Shown here one piece after another: positions 24,195-31,566 of a stretch of 46,964 bases of DNA; position 1 is the first letter of the stretch, and each line of letters begins with the position of its first letter. The DNA is from Sphingopyxis sp. HIX (GTDB lineage Bacteria; Pseudomonadota; Alphaproteobacteria; Sphingomonadales; Sphingomonadaceae). The translations under genes and the position numbers were made by a program. The notes below the pieces were generated by a model, which did no database searches, was not told where the DNA came from, and was given only the letters and a program-made list of their open reading frames with translations. The DNA lies in assembly GCF_001468285.1 (NCBI RefSeq), contig NZ_LNSB01000043.1, forward strand, positions 1-46,964. The letters are read 5' to 3'.

Positions 24195-25217
24195 TCACGC
24201 CGCCCGCGCGGCCGGGGCGGCGGCCCCGGGGCGCCGCGGCGCATCCGCCGGGATCGCCGCGTCGGTCTTGCGGAAGGCGTGGATTGGGATGCCGGCCTTG
24301 CGGAGCAGCTGATAGAGATTGGCCTGGAGGCCCGATCCTTCACAGAGCAAGGCCTCGACCGGCTTTAGGTCGACGAGCTTGCGGTTGCGGTTGAAGGCGA
24401 TCTTCTTGCCCGAACCATAGAGACCATAAGCGACGAGCGGCACCCCGTTTTCGGGGCGCGCGGCCCATGCCGCGGCGATCGCGTCGGCGCCCTTGCGCTG
24501 GCCCGTCGTGACCAACGTCATGTGCGGGACGCGCGCCTTGATCGCGTCGAGCCTCGCCCAGATCGGCTGCCAATTCTCCCATTGGGCAGGGCCGGAGAAG
24601 ACAATGATCGGCCCTTGCGGCAGATGACGTTCGCGCGCCGCGAGCTGGCGTTCGCGCAGGAAGTCCTGCACCGCGACCTGGCTCGCGGTCGCGACGGTCG
24701 AGACGCGCGAGCCCCTGGCCGGGGACCAGGGCCAGCCCGCGAGGGCGCGGTACATCTCGGCGGCATAATCGCGCATGCATTCGAGAGCGCCGCGCTGCTC
24801 GGCGAGCGAGCGGCAGAGCATCTGTTTCTCCTCGAGGCTCGTCGCATAGACCTCGCTGAGATCGGGGCGGCGGGCGAGCTCGCCAAGGTCCCCGGCGACC
24901 GCATCTTCACGGCGTTCGATCTTGCCCGCCACGAAATGGAAGGAATTGACGATGCCCCAGGCGATGTCGGGGGCGAAGGGCTCGAGCCGCGTGCCGGTGA
25001 ACAGATCGAAGATGGCGGCGACGATGCCGCCGCATTCGGCCTGCGCCGCGATCGGCTCGGGCATGTCATGCTCGCCGGGTTCGTCCCCGGCCTCGATGAT
25101 CGAGAGAGGCATCGGGTCGCCGAAAGCGGCCTGGAATTCGGGGGTGGCGATCGCTTCGGCATAAAGCTGCTTGAGGTCGGCAAAGCGGTCGATGCTTGGG
25201 GGACGGCTGTGCGTCAT
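24195..25217 (-). CDS. DUF2493 (YspA-type SLOG) protein, copy 2
   Basis: 340 residues from the ATG at 25217 (GGAAAGG upstream). Same architecture as copy 1: helical acidic N-terminal half with FDLFTGTRLEPFAPDIAWGI, comparable to FFDLFRDTRLENLADRIAWG in copy 1, then the DUF2493 domain with GPIIVFSGPAQWENW, TTGQRKGADAIAAAWA and LLCEGSGLQANLYQLL. The C-terminus adds an alanine/proline-rich tail. It sits between DUF736 (73 bp upstream) and DUF6117 (7 bp downstream) in a minus-strand operon. The pair is probably an old duplication. Confidence 0.85.
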   Translation of the reverse strand: MTHSRPPSIDRFADLKQLYAEAIATPEFQAAFGDPMPLSIIEAGDEPGEHDMPEPIAAQAECGGIVAAIFDLFTGTRLEPFAPDIAWGIVNSFHFVAGKIERREDAVAGDLGELARRPDLSEVYATSLEEKQMLCRSLAEQRGALECMRDYAAEMYRALAGWPWSPARGSRVSTVATASQVAVQDFLRERQLAARERHLPQGPIIVFSGPAQWENWQPIWARLDAIKARVPHMTLVTTGQRKGADAIAAAWAARPENGVPLVAYGLYGSGKKIAFNRNRKLVDLKPVEALLCEGSGLQANLYQLLRKAGIPIHAFRKTDAAIPADAPRRPGAAAPAARAA

Positions 25218-25290
25218 GTCCTGACCTTTCCAATGAAAGAAGAGAAAAGGGCCGGGCGCGCGAACGCCCCCGGCCCGGCCAAGCCGCCCG

Positions 25291-25755
25291 TCAGAAGGGG
25301 ATCTCGTCATCGACGGGCTGCTCGTCGCCCATCACGCCACCGTCGCGACCAGCGGTGCTGTCGCCGAAGCCGCCCTGATCCCCCGAGGGATCGCCGGCGC
25401 GGCCCGAGCGGATCGCGGGACCGAAATCGTCGCGCCGCTGCGGGCGACGCCAGGCGACGCGATAGCCATCCTCATCGCTTCCGAAGAGCGCGATAGGGAG
25501 CGGTTCGGCGAGGCCCGGATCGTCGATCGAGCCCTGGAGAAACACCTCGCCGGTCGTGTGCTTGGCGACGGCTTCCCAGAGTGCGCCGACCTGGACCCAG
25601 CGATTGCCGACATTGAGCGCGATGATCTCGAAGACCGGGGCGCGGTCATTGTCGCTTTCGACGGGACGGAGGCCGAGGCGCGGCAGATCGATCGTGCGGG
25701 TGGCGATCGAACCCAGGAGACGGCCATTGCGGACGTTGAATTCACCGATATTCAT
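25291..25755 (-). CDS. DUF736 protein with SSB-like C-terminal tip
   Basis: 154 residues from the ATG at 25755 (AAAGGAAAG upstream; 39 further open codons are not family-like). The DUF736 domain fills about residues 1-105: MNIGEFNVRNGRLLGSIAT at the start and FEIIALNVGNRWVQVGALWE in the middle. The remainder is a glycine- and aspartate-rich linker ending DDEIPF. That ending is nearly identical to the acidic tip of bacterial SSB (DDDIPF), which docks repair and replication proteins. It is the first gene of the DUF736-DUF2493-DUF6117 operon. The function is unknown; a role at single-stranded transfer DNA is an inference. Confidence 0.88.
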   Translation of the reverse strand: MNIGEFNVRNGRLLGSIATRTIDLPRLGLRPVESDNDRAPVFEIIALNVGNRWVQVGALWEAVAKHTTGEVFLQGSIDDPGLAEPLPIALFGSDEDGYRVAWRRPQRRDDFGPAIRSGRAGDPSGDQGGFGDSTAGRDGGVMGDEQPVDDEIPF

Positions 25756-25928
25756 GAGACTTTCCTTTGACATATGTCGCTCAGGCCAGTCCCAAGCGAC
25801 ACCTTCCAAAAGCCCTCTCTCCTCTCTGTCCCACCGCCGCGGCCGCGTGCCGACGCGCAAGGGGATCTTCACCTTCGCCGCCGCACCGAGGCTCGCTTCA
25901 TGGTGGCTCGGGCGCTATGATCGCACCC

Positions 25929-26111
25929 ATGGACTCGGAGACGATGCGAACGGTCGCGCGGCTGGCGCGGTCCCGCGCCGAGCGCGGCAGCGCGGCCGCG
26001 CATGGCGACGGCCTCGAACGGCTGGGCGCCGCACGGGCGCTGCGTCAGCTTGCTGCCGATCTCGAGGCCTCCGCCGACGCGGCCGACCGCCGTCCGCGGC
26101 CTTTCCGCTAG
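25929..26111 (+). CDS. Small hypothetical helical protein
   Basis: 60 residues from ATG 25929 (alternative ATG 25917). MDSETMRTVARLARSRAERG is followed by an alanine-rich amphipathic helix. Not recognised; no good ribosome-binding site. It is divergent from the DUF736 gene by 173 bp. Composition differs from antisense noise, but the support is weak. Confidence 0.35.
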   Translation: MDSETMRTVARLARSRAERGSAAAHGDGLERLGAARALRQLAADLEASADAADRRPRPFR

Positions 26112-26502
26112 CGCCGCTGATCTCCACATCCACCCTATCCTTCACCCCGCGCCTTTCTTCCCCCGGGAGCCTATCGTCATCCGGCAGGGCCGAGATCCGG
26201 CGCAGCCGGCGCTCGGTCGGAGCGGCGCGCGAGCGACGCGGAGATAGAGCGGCGGTGCCCGCGCCAGCGGGCAGCCGTCCTCGCTCACCTCCGTCAGCGG
26301 AATGGTTCAGAGCGAACCGCTGCGCAGCCCCTTGCGGCGCCGAACCGGGATTCCTATATCGCATTTCGGGTTGGACACCTGTGACCTGTCGCCGGGTCAA
26401 ACGTCCGAAGACCATCGAGCTTTTGCATCATGATCCCGAGGCACCCTTCCACCGGGCAGCTGCGTAATCGGCGAACGGCCATGCCCCTCCTGGAGGTGCT
26501 CA
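26112..26502. other. Gene-free stretch
   Basis: 391 bp of GC-rich DNA before the gene at 26503. Long open frames on the minus strand read as arginine/proline-rich noise. GGAGGTG just before 26503 is the ribosome site for the next gene. I see no terminator, repeat or convincing promoter. Confidence 0.5.
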
Positions 26503-27288
26503 ATGTTCACCCTGTCCATTTCCGTCACTGCGTCCGCTGTCGATGCGGTCAAACGTTCGCTGACCAAGGCGCTGCCCGAGGTCAAATCGTCGCACCGCTG
26601 CGAAGCGCTCGCGCGGGGGCTGGCATACCGGACCTATGCGTCGCTCAAGGCGAATACGGACGCGGGTCATCATGCCGTCGCCGATGGCGCGGCGTTTACG
26701 GCCTATCTGGCGCAGCATGACTTCCACGGTCCGGGTACGGCACTGTACCGAGCGGTCGCCAAGGCTGCACTCGAGCAGGTAGCCGAGCGCTATCCGACGC
26801 TGACCGCTAGCGGCTTCGGCATCGGCGAATGGCAGCCGGACGACACGGCAGCGGTGCGGCGCCAGCGCTTCGACGACGACCGGGCCGAGCTGGTCAGCGG
26901 TCATTCGGCCGAACCCTTCCTCGCCAGTCTCGCCTTCGTCGCGCGGGTCGAACGAACGAAAACGATCCGGCCCGCGACCAACAGCTATTGGCTGAAGCAT
27001 ATCGCCGAGAATTATGAATGCCGCTATCCCGGCGGCGAAAAGCTCGGGCCGGTCTATGTCCCCAATGGCCTGCTGATCGCGGCCGCAATCCATGCCGGGT
27101 TCGACGCGAAGCCCCATACCGACGATTTTGGCCGCGAGACTCTCAATGCGGGCTTCAACATGGCCAAGGCGTCGCTCTACGATCTTGATTGCGAGATCAG
27201 GCCCGAAGGAGCCCGGGCGCAGGCCCGCCGCGAAGAAGAGCGGCGTCGCGCGCTCCGACGTGCCTATGGCTCCGCGGTCTGGGTCTAG
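26503..27288 (+). CDS. Hypothetical ICE protein with SHxxEALA motif
   Basis: 261 residues; GGAGGTG 5 nt before the ATG fixes the start. Not assigned to a named family. Residues 29-48 (SSHRCEALARGLAYRTYASL) resemble the short helical domain seen at the N-terminus of glyoxalase-related plasmid proteins, where a serine-histidine and an alanine-glycine helix recur. The middle holds conserved-looking aromatic stretches (TNSYWLKHIAENYECRYP; GPVYVPNGLLIAAAIHAGF). The C-terminus is a basic/acidic helix, RAQARREEERRRALRRAYG. It is convergent with the PD-(D/E)XK gene that ends at 27334. Confidence 0.7.
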   Translation: MFTLSISVTASAVDAVKRSLTKALPEVKSSHRCEALARGLAYRTYASLKANTDAGHHAVADGAAFTAYLAQHDFHGPGTALYRAVAKAALEQVAERYPTLTASGFGIGEWQPDDTAAVRRQRFDDDRAELVSGHSAEPFLASLAFVARVERTKTIRPATNSYWLKHIAENYECRYPGGEKLGPVYVPNGLLIAAAIHAGFDAKPHTDDFGRETLNAGFNMAKASLYDLDCEIRPEGARAQARREEERRRALRRAYGSAVWV

Positions 27289-27333
27289 CGGAGCCGTGGC
27301 TGAAAATAGCGACGACATGCTACGACGCGATGC

Positions 27334-27981
27334 TCAAGCGTCCGCGGCGCCTCGGGTTTCGACGCAGCCGATGGGGATAAAGAGATAGCGCAAGCGGCCG
27401 CCGGCTCCACCGACATCGGCATAGTCGCGCCAAGCCAGCGGATAGCTACCGGCGATTGCCAGCGGCACCTCCCGCCCCCTGGTCGTTCCCGAGCCGGCGC
27501 CCTCGGCCCAGGCCAGCGTGCCGCCAAGCACCCGAAGGTCGGCGAGGTTGAACGCGGCGTCGAACGTGTCGGCGTGCCGGCGCGGCGACCAATAGGCCGG
27601 GTCGTTGGTGAGGATGAGGACGCCGCCGGTGGCGCCGAAGCGTTCGCAGAAGGCCTCCATGCGGACGACATCCTTGCAGACGTCGTAGCGGCGGATGTCG
27701 TGCGCGCTTTGATGGCGCAGGCGGAACGCCTCGCCGGCGACCGAGACATCGGCGGCGCGGCACAGATATTTGAGCTCGAGGCCGGCCAGTACGTTCTTCT
27801 TTCGGAGCAGGATATCGAGGCTGGCGCGCGCACCGAGCCCGAAGGGATATTCGAGCCGCAGCGCGAGCGCGGGATCCATGGCGCGGAGTTCGATCGCCAG
27901 TTCGTGCTGAAAGTCCGCCTCCGAGTGGAAGATCGGACGTCGGGCGCTCAAGCGCGTCATCAGGGGTTCGATATGGATCAT
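27334..27981 (-). CDS. Putative PD-(D/E)XK nuclease
   Basis: 215 residues. The fold core is readable: an N-terminal helix with E27 (FQHELAIEL), strand-turn with D56 (ARASLDILL) and the E69-L-K71 strand (LAGLELKYL), followed by a helix and LIL strand (GVLILTNDPAYW). This is the D-(X)n-ExK pattern of restriction-type and repair nucleases. Substrate unknown. It is the last member of a minus-strand run of nuclease-like genes (27334-31005), 54 bp after the DUF3800 gene. It could be a restriction or anti-mobile-element factor. An ATG seven codons later (27960) is an alternative start. Confidence 0.65.
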   Translation of the reverse strand: MIHIEPLMTRLSARRPIFHSEADFQHELAIELRAMDPALALRLEYPFGLGARASLDILLRKKNVLAGLELKYLCRAADVSVAGEAFRLRHQSAHDIRRYDVCKDVVRMEAFCERFGATGGVLILTNDPAYWSPRRHADTFDAAFNLADLRVLGGTLAWAEGAGSGTTRGREVPLAIAGSYPLAWRDYADVGGAGGRLRYLFIPIGCVETRGAADA

Positions 27982-28035
27982 CTCACGCTCCCCCGCGAAG
28001 TTTGGCCGCTTTAGGCCCTCCCTCCCACAAGGCGT

Positions 28036-29147
28036 TCAGAACGCCCGGTGGACCGGTATGCCCATCCGGCCCAGCGCCGCATAGGTGAAGACGAGATTGA
28101 CACCGTGGCCCCTGGACGCGTCGGTGAGCCTCAAGAGCGCGAAAAAGGCCTCGCGCAGCGACGGATCGAGCCGGCGCCGCTTGTCCGCGGCATCGCGCGC
28201 GAACCGCATGGCGCAACCGGCAAGGAGATCGCTGGCCTGCAAGCACAGATCGTTCGTGCTGGCGGTGAAGCATAACGCGGCGGCGCCGGACACGTCATAG
28301 TCGGCGAAGGGAAGATGCATGACAGGCCCCTGCCGGGCGAGGTCATCCATCGCCGCCTTGGTGTCGGCAAGAACGCGGCCATATTGGAGTTGCTCGTCAT
28401 GGACGAGGCTCACGCCTTCGAGACCCCCGGCACGGGACAGGTTGATGCGGCCATAGATATGAGCGAGCGATGTCAGGTTGGGCAGCATCCAGACCATCCG
28501 GTCGGACTCGGTCCGGTCGGGCAGCGGCAGGAAGGCCCTTGTGTCGGCGTCGGCCCGACAGGCACGGTCTCGGGCTTCCATTGTGAGAAACTGGCCGACT
28601 CTGGCGATGTCTCCGTCCGAGGGTCGAACCAGGCCCACAGCTCATCGAGAAGCACGCGGATAGCCGGGAGCGACGGCTCGCGGCATGCTGCGAGATAGCC
28701 GAGCAGGAGAGCGTCGGCCGGTTCGTCGGTCAGGAATTCGGCGACGGCGTTGCGAACAGGTTCGGGCACCTGGCCCAGGCCAAGCCCGCCGCAGAGCAGA
28801 TAGGTCACAACATGCGTGGCGATAAAGAAGCGCTTGTCAACGAGCTCGATGAAGACCGGGCAGTCCCGCGCCTTCAGATAGGCCGCGAGGTCGGTCACGA
28901 ACCGGGGCAAGCGCGCCATGGCCGATTTGAGCTCGCCCGGGCCGCAGCCATGGACACCGCGCAGGCGTTCCATCTCGGCGCCGAGCGCCCTTGCATCGGC
29001 GACGCCGATACAGGCAAGCGCGAAGACCGGCTGATCGGCGAAATCGAGCGCGCGGGTGGCTGCGAGATCGCCGCTATGGCCGCTCTCATCGATAAAATAG
29101 GCGGTGGGTTCGGGCGGAGAGCCATGGGGTTCAGTAATAGAGATCAT
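28036..29147 (-). pseudogene. DUF3800 gene split by a frameshift
   Basis: The N-terminal part reads from ATG 29147 with the DUF3800 hallmark YFIDESGHSG (D20-E21-S22), DQPVFALACIGV and the helical body, but loses sense after about 28620 and stops at 28473. The C-terminal part continues in a second frame (28638 down to 28036) with SLVHDEQLQYGRVL and NDLCLQASDLLAG, the matching DUF3800 end motifs. Moving between the frames needs a -1 shift, equal to one lost base, between about 28560 and 28640. No slippery heptamer is visible. DUF3800 proteins have an RNase H-like fold and sit in mobile and defence contexts. The start overlaps the HEPN-like gene by 17 bp. A sequencing error is possible. Confidence 0.72.
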
Positions 29148-29601
29148 AATCGCCGCCAAAACCGCCGAGTCTGGCCAGCTCATCGAGAATGGTGATCGTG
29201 GTCGTGAGGAGAAGACGGGTACGCGGCGGATCGCTCCAATAGCTAAGCCCATGCTTGCCGCCGTGGAAGAGGTTGTTACGGACCGTCCGGACGTATATCG
29301 TCAGTGCTTGGAGGTCCGAGGCATCTTCGGGGATCGGCGGCTCTTCGAAATCATGGTCGGGCTCGCCGACGATCTGCCGTTCGGGTTTTGCCGCGATGAG
29401 CGCTTTGGCTGCGGGCGTCAGTTTGTACGCACCTTCATGGGCTTCCCAGAATTCCTTCCAGCTCGGTTCCGCTTTCCGTCCGACCACATGCGACTTCAGA
29501 TAGCGCCTTTCCTTCAGCGCGAATTCGAAGCGCGAGAACCAATAGAAGAAGTCGAACACGATGGCCCGGAATTCCCGGTCGATCTCGTCACCGCGCATCA
29601 T
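29131..29601 (-). CDS. HEPN-like putative RNase
   Basis: 156 residues from the ATG at 29601 (AGGAG 9 nt upstream). The protein is all-helical in character, with R108-N-N-L-F-H113 (TVRNNLFHGGK), the Rx4H active-site motif of HEPN ribonucleases. The long helix around residues 10-40 (FFYWFSRFEFALKERRYLKS) and the final helix LLTTTITILDELARLG would form the bundle. HEPN domains cut RNA in toxin-antitoxin, CRISPR and abortive-infection systems. No nucleotidyltransferase antitoxin partner is adjacent. The gene is part of the minus-strand nuclease run, 55 bp after the GIY-YIG gene. Confidence 0.65.
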   Translation of the reverse strand: MMRGDEIDREFRAIVFDFFYWFSRFEFALKERRYLKSHVVGRKAEPSWKEFWEAHEGAYKLTPAAKALIAAKPERQIVGEPDHDFEEPPIPEDASDLQALTIYVRTVRNNLFHGGKHGLSYWSDPPRTRLLLTTTITILDELARLGGFGGDYDLYY

Positions 29602-29656
29602 GGCCGTATTCTCCTGCCGGGCTGGCAACCGAGGGGCAAGGTCGCATCGCACCTAC

Positions 29657-30508
29657 TCAATTGCGGTTGAGGCCGATGGTGCGGCTCAAAAGCTTCGCTT
29701 TCCATTGAGCTTCCATGGCAAGGATGTCGGCCTCCGAGGCGGCCGACCCCGCGACCTCGAGGATGCTGACCGTAAAATCGGAAGGGTCGCGGATTCTGAG
29801 GCCGACATTGCCGCCATGACCGGACGCGACATAATCGCGCCAGCGCGCGAGGAACCCTCCGGCTGAGCAGGCGGACCCGACATAATGTTCACGCGTGCGC
29901 GGACAGGCGAGCAGATAGACCCCTCGGCTGGCGGCGAGCACTTCCTTCCACGCCGCTGGTATCGTCTCGACCTCGGACAGCGGACGGACGAGATTGGTGA
30001 AGCCCGGGAAGGGATCCTCGCGAAAGGCACGCAAGAGCTCAACGATCGGCTTGTCGCGCAGCTCCGCCCGCTGCTTCCAGGCGCGGCGGCTGCTCGCGCT
30101 ATCACCCCAATGGATGGACAGGCGGCCGACATAGTCAGCGAGATCCGGCATCAATATACAGTCATATTGATCATATTGCGCCCAGCCCTTCTCCTCGCCG
30201 ATGCCCCGCCCGGTGAAGGCGTCGATCGCACCGACCGCGACGGCGCCGATCAGCTTCACCCGATAGAGGCCGACGAACAGGGTGCCGCCGCCGGGCGGCG
30301 CCACGAAGCTCGCCCAAAAGGCACTGCGGAAATGGCTGCGCTGTTTCACGTCCTGGACGGATTGATATCGCTCGAAGGCAGCGGGATCGTCGCGCCAGAG
30401 CGAATAAGGTGTGCGGCCACGCTCCTTCTCGGTCTGATGACGGAGCAGGCGCACCTCGGCCGGATCGATGCCTTCCGAGCGCAGCAGCATGTTGAAGGTT
30501 AGCGGCAT
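29657..30508 (-). CDS. GIY-YIG nuclease family protein
   Basis: 283 residues from ATG 30508. The C-terminal GIY-YIG domain (about 194-283) has GVYLL at 196-200 and YVGSA at 209-213 for the two name motifs, arginines R222/R224, E266 in the metal-binding helix (MEAQWKAKL) and N281. The N-terminal 190 residues are a separate domain of unknown role, beginning MPLTFNMLLRSEGIDPAEVR and including LWRDDPAAFERYQSVQ. It probably recognises the target. All catalytic residues are present. It lies 8 bp downstream of the PD-(D/E)XK gene that starts at 31005. DNA cleavage in defence or mobile-element competition is likely but unproven. Confidence 0.82.
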   Translation of the reverse strand: MPLTFNMLLRSEGIDPAEVRLLRHQTEKERGRTPYSLWRDDPAAFERYQSVQDVKQRSHFRSAFWASFVAPPGGGTLFVGLYRVKLIGAVAVGAIDAFTGRGIGEEKGWAQYDQYDCILMPDLADYVGRLSIHWGDSASSRRAWKQRAELRDKPIVELLRAFREDPFPGFTNLVRPLSEVETIPAAWKEVLAASRGVYLLACPRTREHYVGSACSAGGFLARWRDYVASGHGGNVGLRIRDPSDFTVSILEVAGSAASEADILAMEAQWKAKLLSRTIGLNRN

Positions 30509-30516
30509 CGCGGCGG

Positions 30517-31005
30517 CTAGTCCGCCAGGATCGGATCGATGGTGGGCAGGACCCAGCGCATTAATCCCACCTGGTCGAAATATCCCAGAAAAGTGTCGCG
30601 GGGCTTTGGCAAGCCATCGACGAAGCGCGCCGGTTCGCATCGCCAGCGATCCTGGGCGGCGGGACGAATGGCCTTGCGCGGCATCCAGGCGATGTGTCGC
30701 GGCGCAGGATCCTCGAGCCCTGCGAAGAGCGGGATTGCCAGGATCATGTCGTCATGAAAAGCCGTGATCGGACCCACATAACCGTAGCGAGCCTTGTCTG
30801 TTTTTCCCTCGGTCGGATATTTGCCCTTCACCTGGACTGGCCGGACGATCATACCGTCGGCGGCAGCATAGGTTGCGATCATGTCGAACCCCTGGTCGCG
30901 GTGCGGGAAATAGAGGTTCCAGCCGGCGTCGGCCATCAGGCCCGCCACATACATTTCGGCGAAATAGTCACGGGATTTCCAGCTGGCTTGTTCCTGTTCG
31001 ATCAT
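30517..31005 (-). CDS. Putative PD-(D/E)XK-fold nuclease
   Basis: 162 residues from the ATG at 31005; an ATG at 31050 is possible but the extra residues look unrelated. The nuclease core is E17 (DYFAEMYV), D41 (QGFDMIATY) and Q58-V-K60 (VRPVQVKGKYP), with glutamine in place of the usual glutamate, as in some Hjc-like and DUF4365-like enzymes. The C-terminal part is aromatic and ends MRWVLPTIDPILAD. It is the first gene of the nuclease run and 8 bp from the GIY-YIG gene, so the two are co-translated partners or one complex. Confidence 0.65.
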   Translation of the reverse strand: MIEQEQASWKSRDYFAEMYVAGLMADAGWNLYFPHRDQGFDMIATYAAADGMIVRPVQVKGKYPTEGKTDKARYGYVGPITAFHDDMILAIPLFAGLEDPAPRHIAWMPRKAIRPAAQDRWRCEPARFVDGLPKPRDTFLGYFDQVGLMRWVLPTIDPILAD

Positions 31006-31243
31006 CGGCCGGCCATTCCCCTTTCCATATCCATGATGCGGACGGACCATGAAGAAAAGCTTGTTCCAAAGCCAGTCAAAGCCGTGGATCGCTATAGCGT
31101 CCTTCGCCGGAGTGGCAGAACGAGAAGAATTCGAAGCCGGAGAGCGGACAGGAACATAGAATGAACTTCTACTTGCGTGATGATCTCGCGGCGAGATACT
31201 GGGAGGACCGGTCCAACGGCGAAACGCCGTCGGGGATCTCGAT

Positions 31244-31444
31244 ATGAGGACAAGATCGATGACGGTGAAGGATGCCCGGAATGCCGAAATGGAGAGGCTG
31301 CATAGCGAAGGGGCAAGCTATGCGGCACTCGGACGGCAATTCGGATTGTCGCCGTCGCGTGTGACGGAGATTATTGCCCGAATAAGGCGCAAGCGAAAGA
31401 CGCTGCAACTGCTCCTCGAGGCACCGCTTCGGCGCACGACATGA
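31244..31444 (+). CDS. Small helix-turn-helix protein
   Basis: 66 residues. Residues 24-47 (ASYAALGRQFGLSPSRVTEI) form a helix-turn-helix like sigma-70 region 4 or a resolvase tail, followed by a basic segment RIRRKRK. A second ATG at 31259 has equal merit. It lies between the two cargo blocks, divergent from the nuclease run and convergent with the GHKL-PIN operon, and is a candidate regulator of either. No ribosome site is strong. Confidence 0.6.
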   Translation: MRTRSMTVKDARNAEMERLHSEGASYAALGRQFGLSPSRVTEIIARIRRKRKTLQLLLEAPLRRTT

Positions 31445-31566
31445 GTATCTTTCCCTATGGGCTCTGTTTTGCCGTCCGGCAGCATGGTCTGATTCTCACG
31501 GATATCGTCTGGAACAGGGCGGCAGCGCTCATCCGGCGAGAGATGCGATGACGTAAAGCCCGTGGG

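Noticed and set aside
28473..28638. Programmed -1 frameshift in the DUF3800 gene
   Set aside because: No X-XXY-YYZ heptamer in the overlap and no stable downstream structure seen; a plain mutation or sequence error is simpler.
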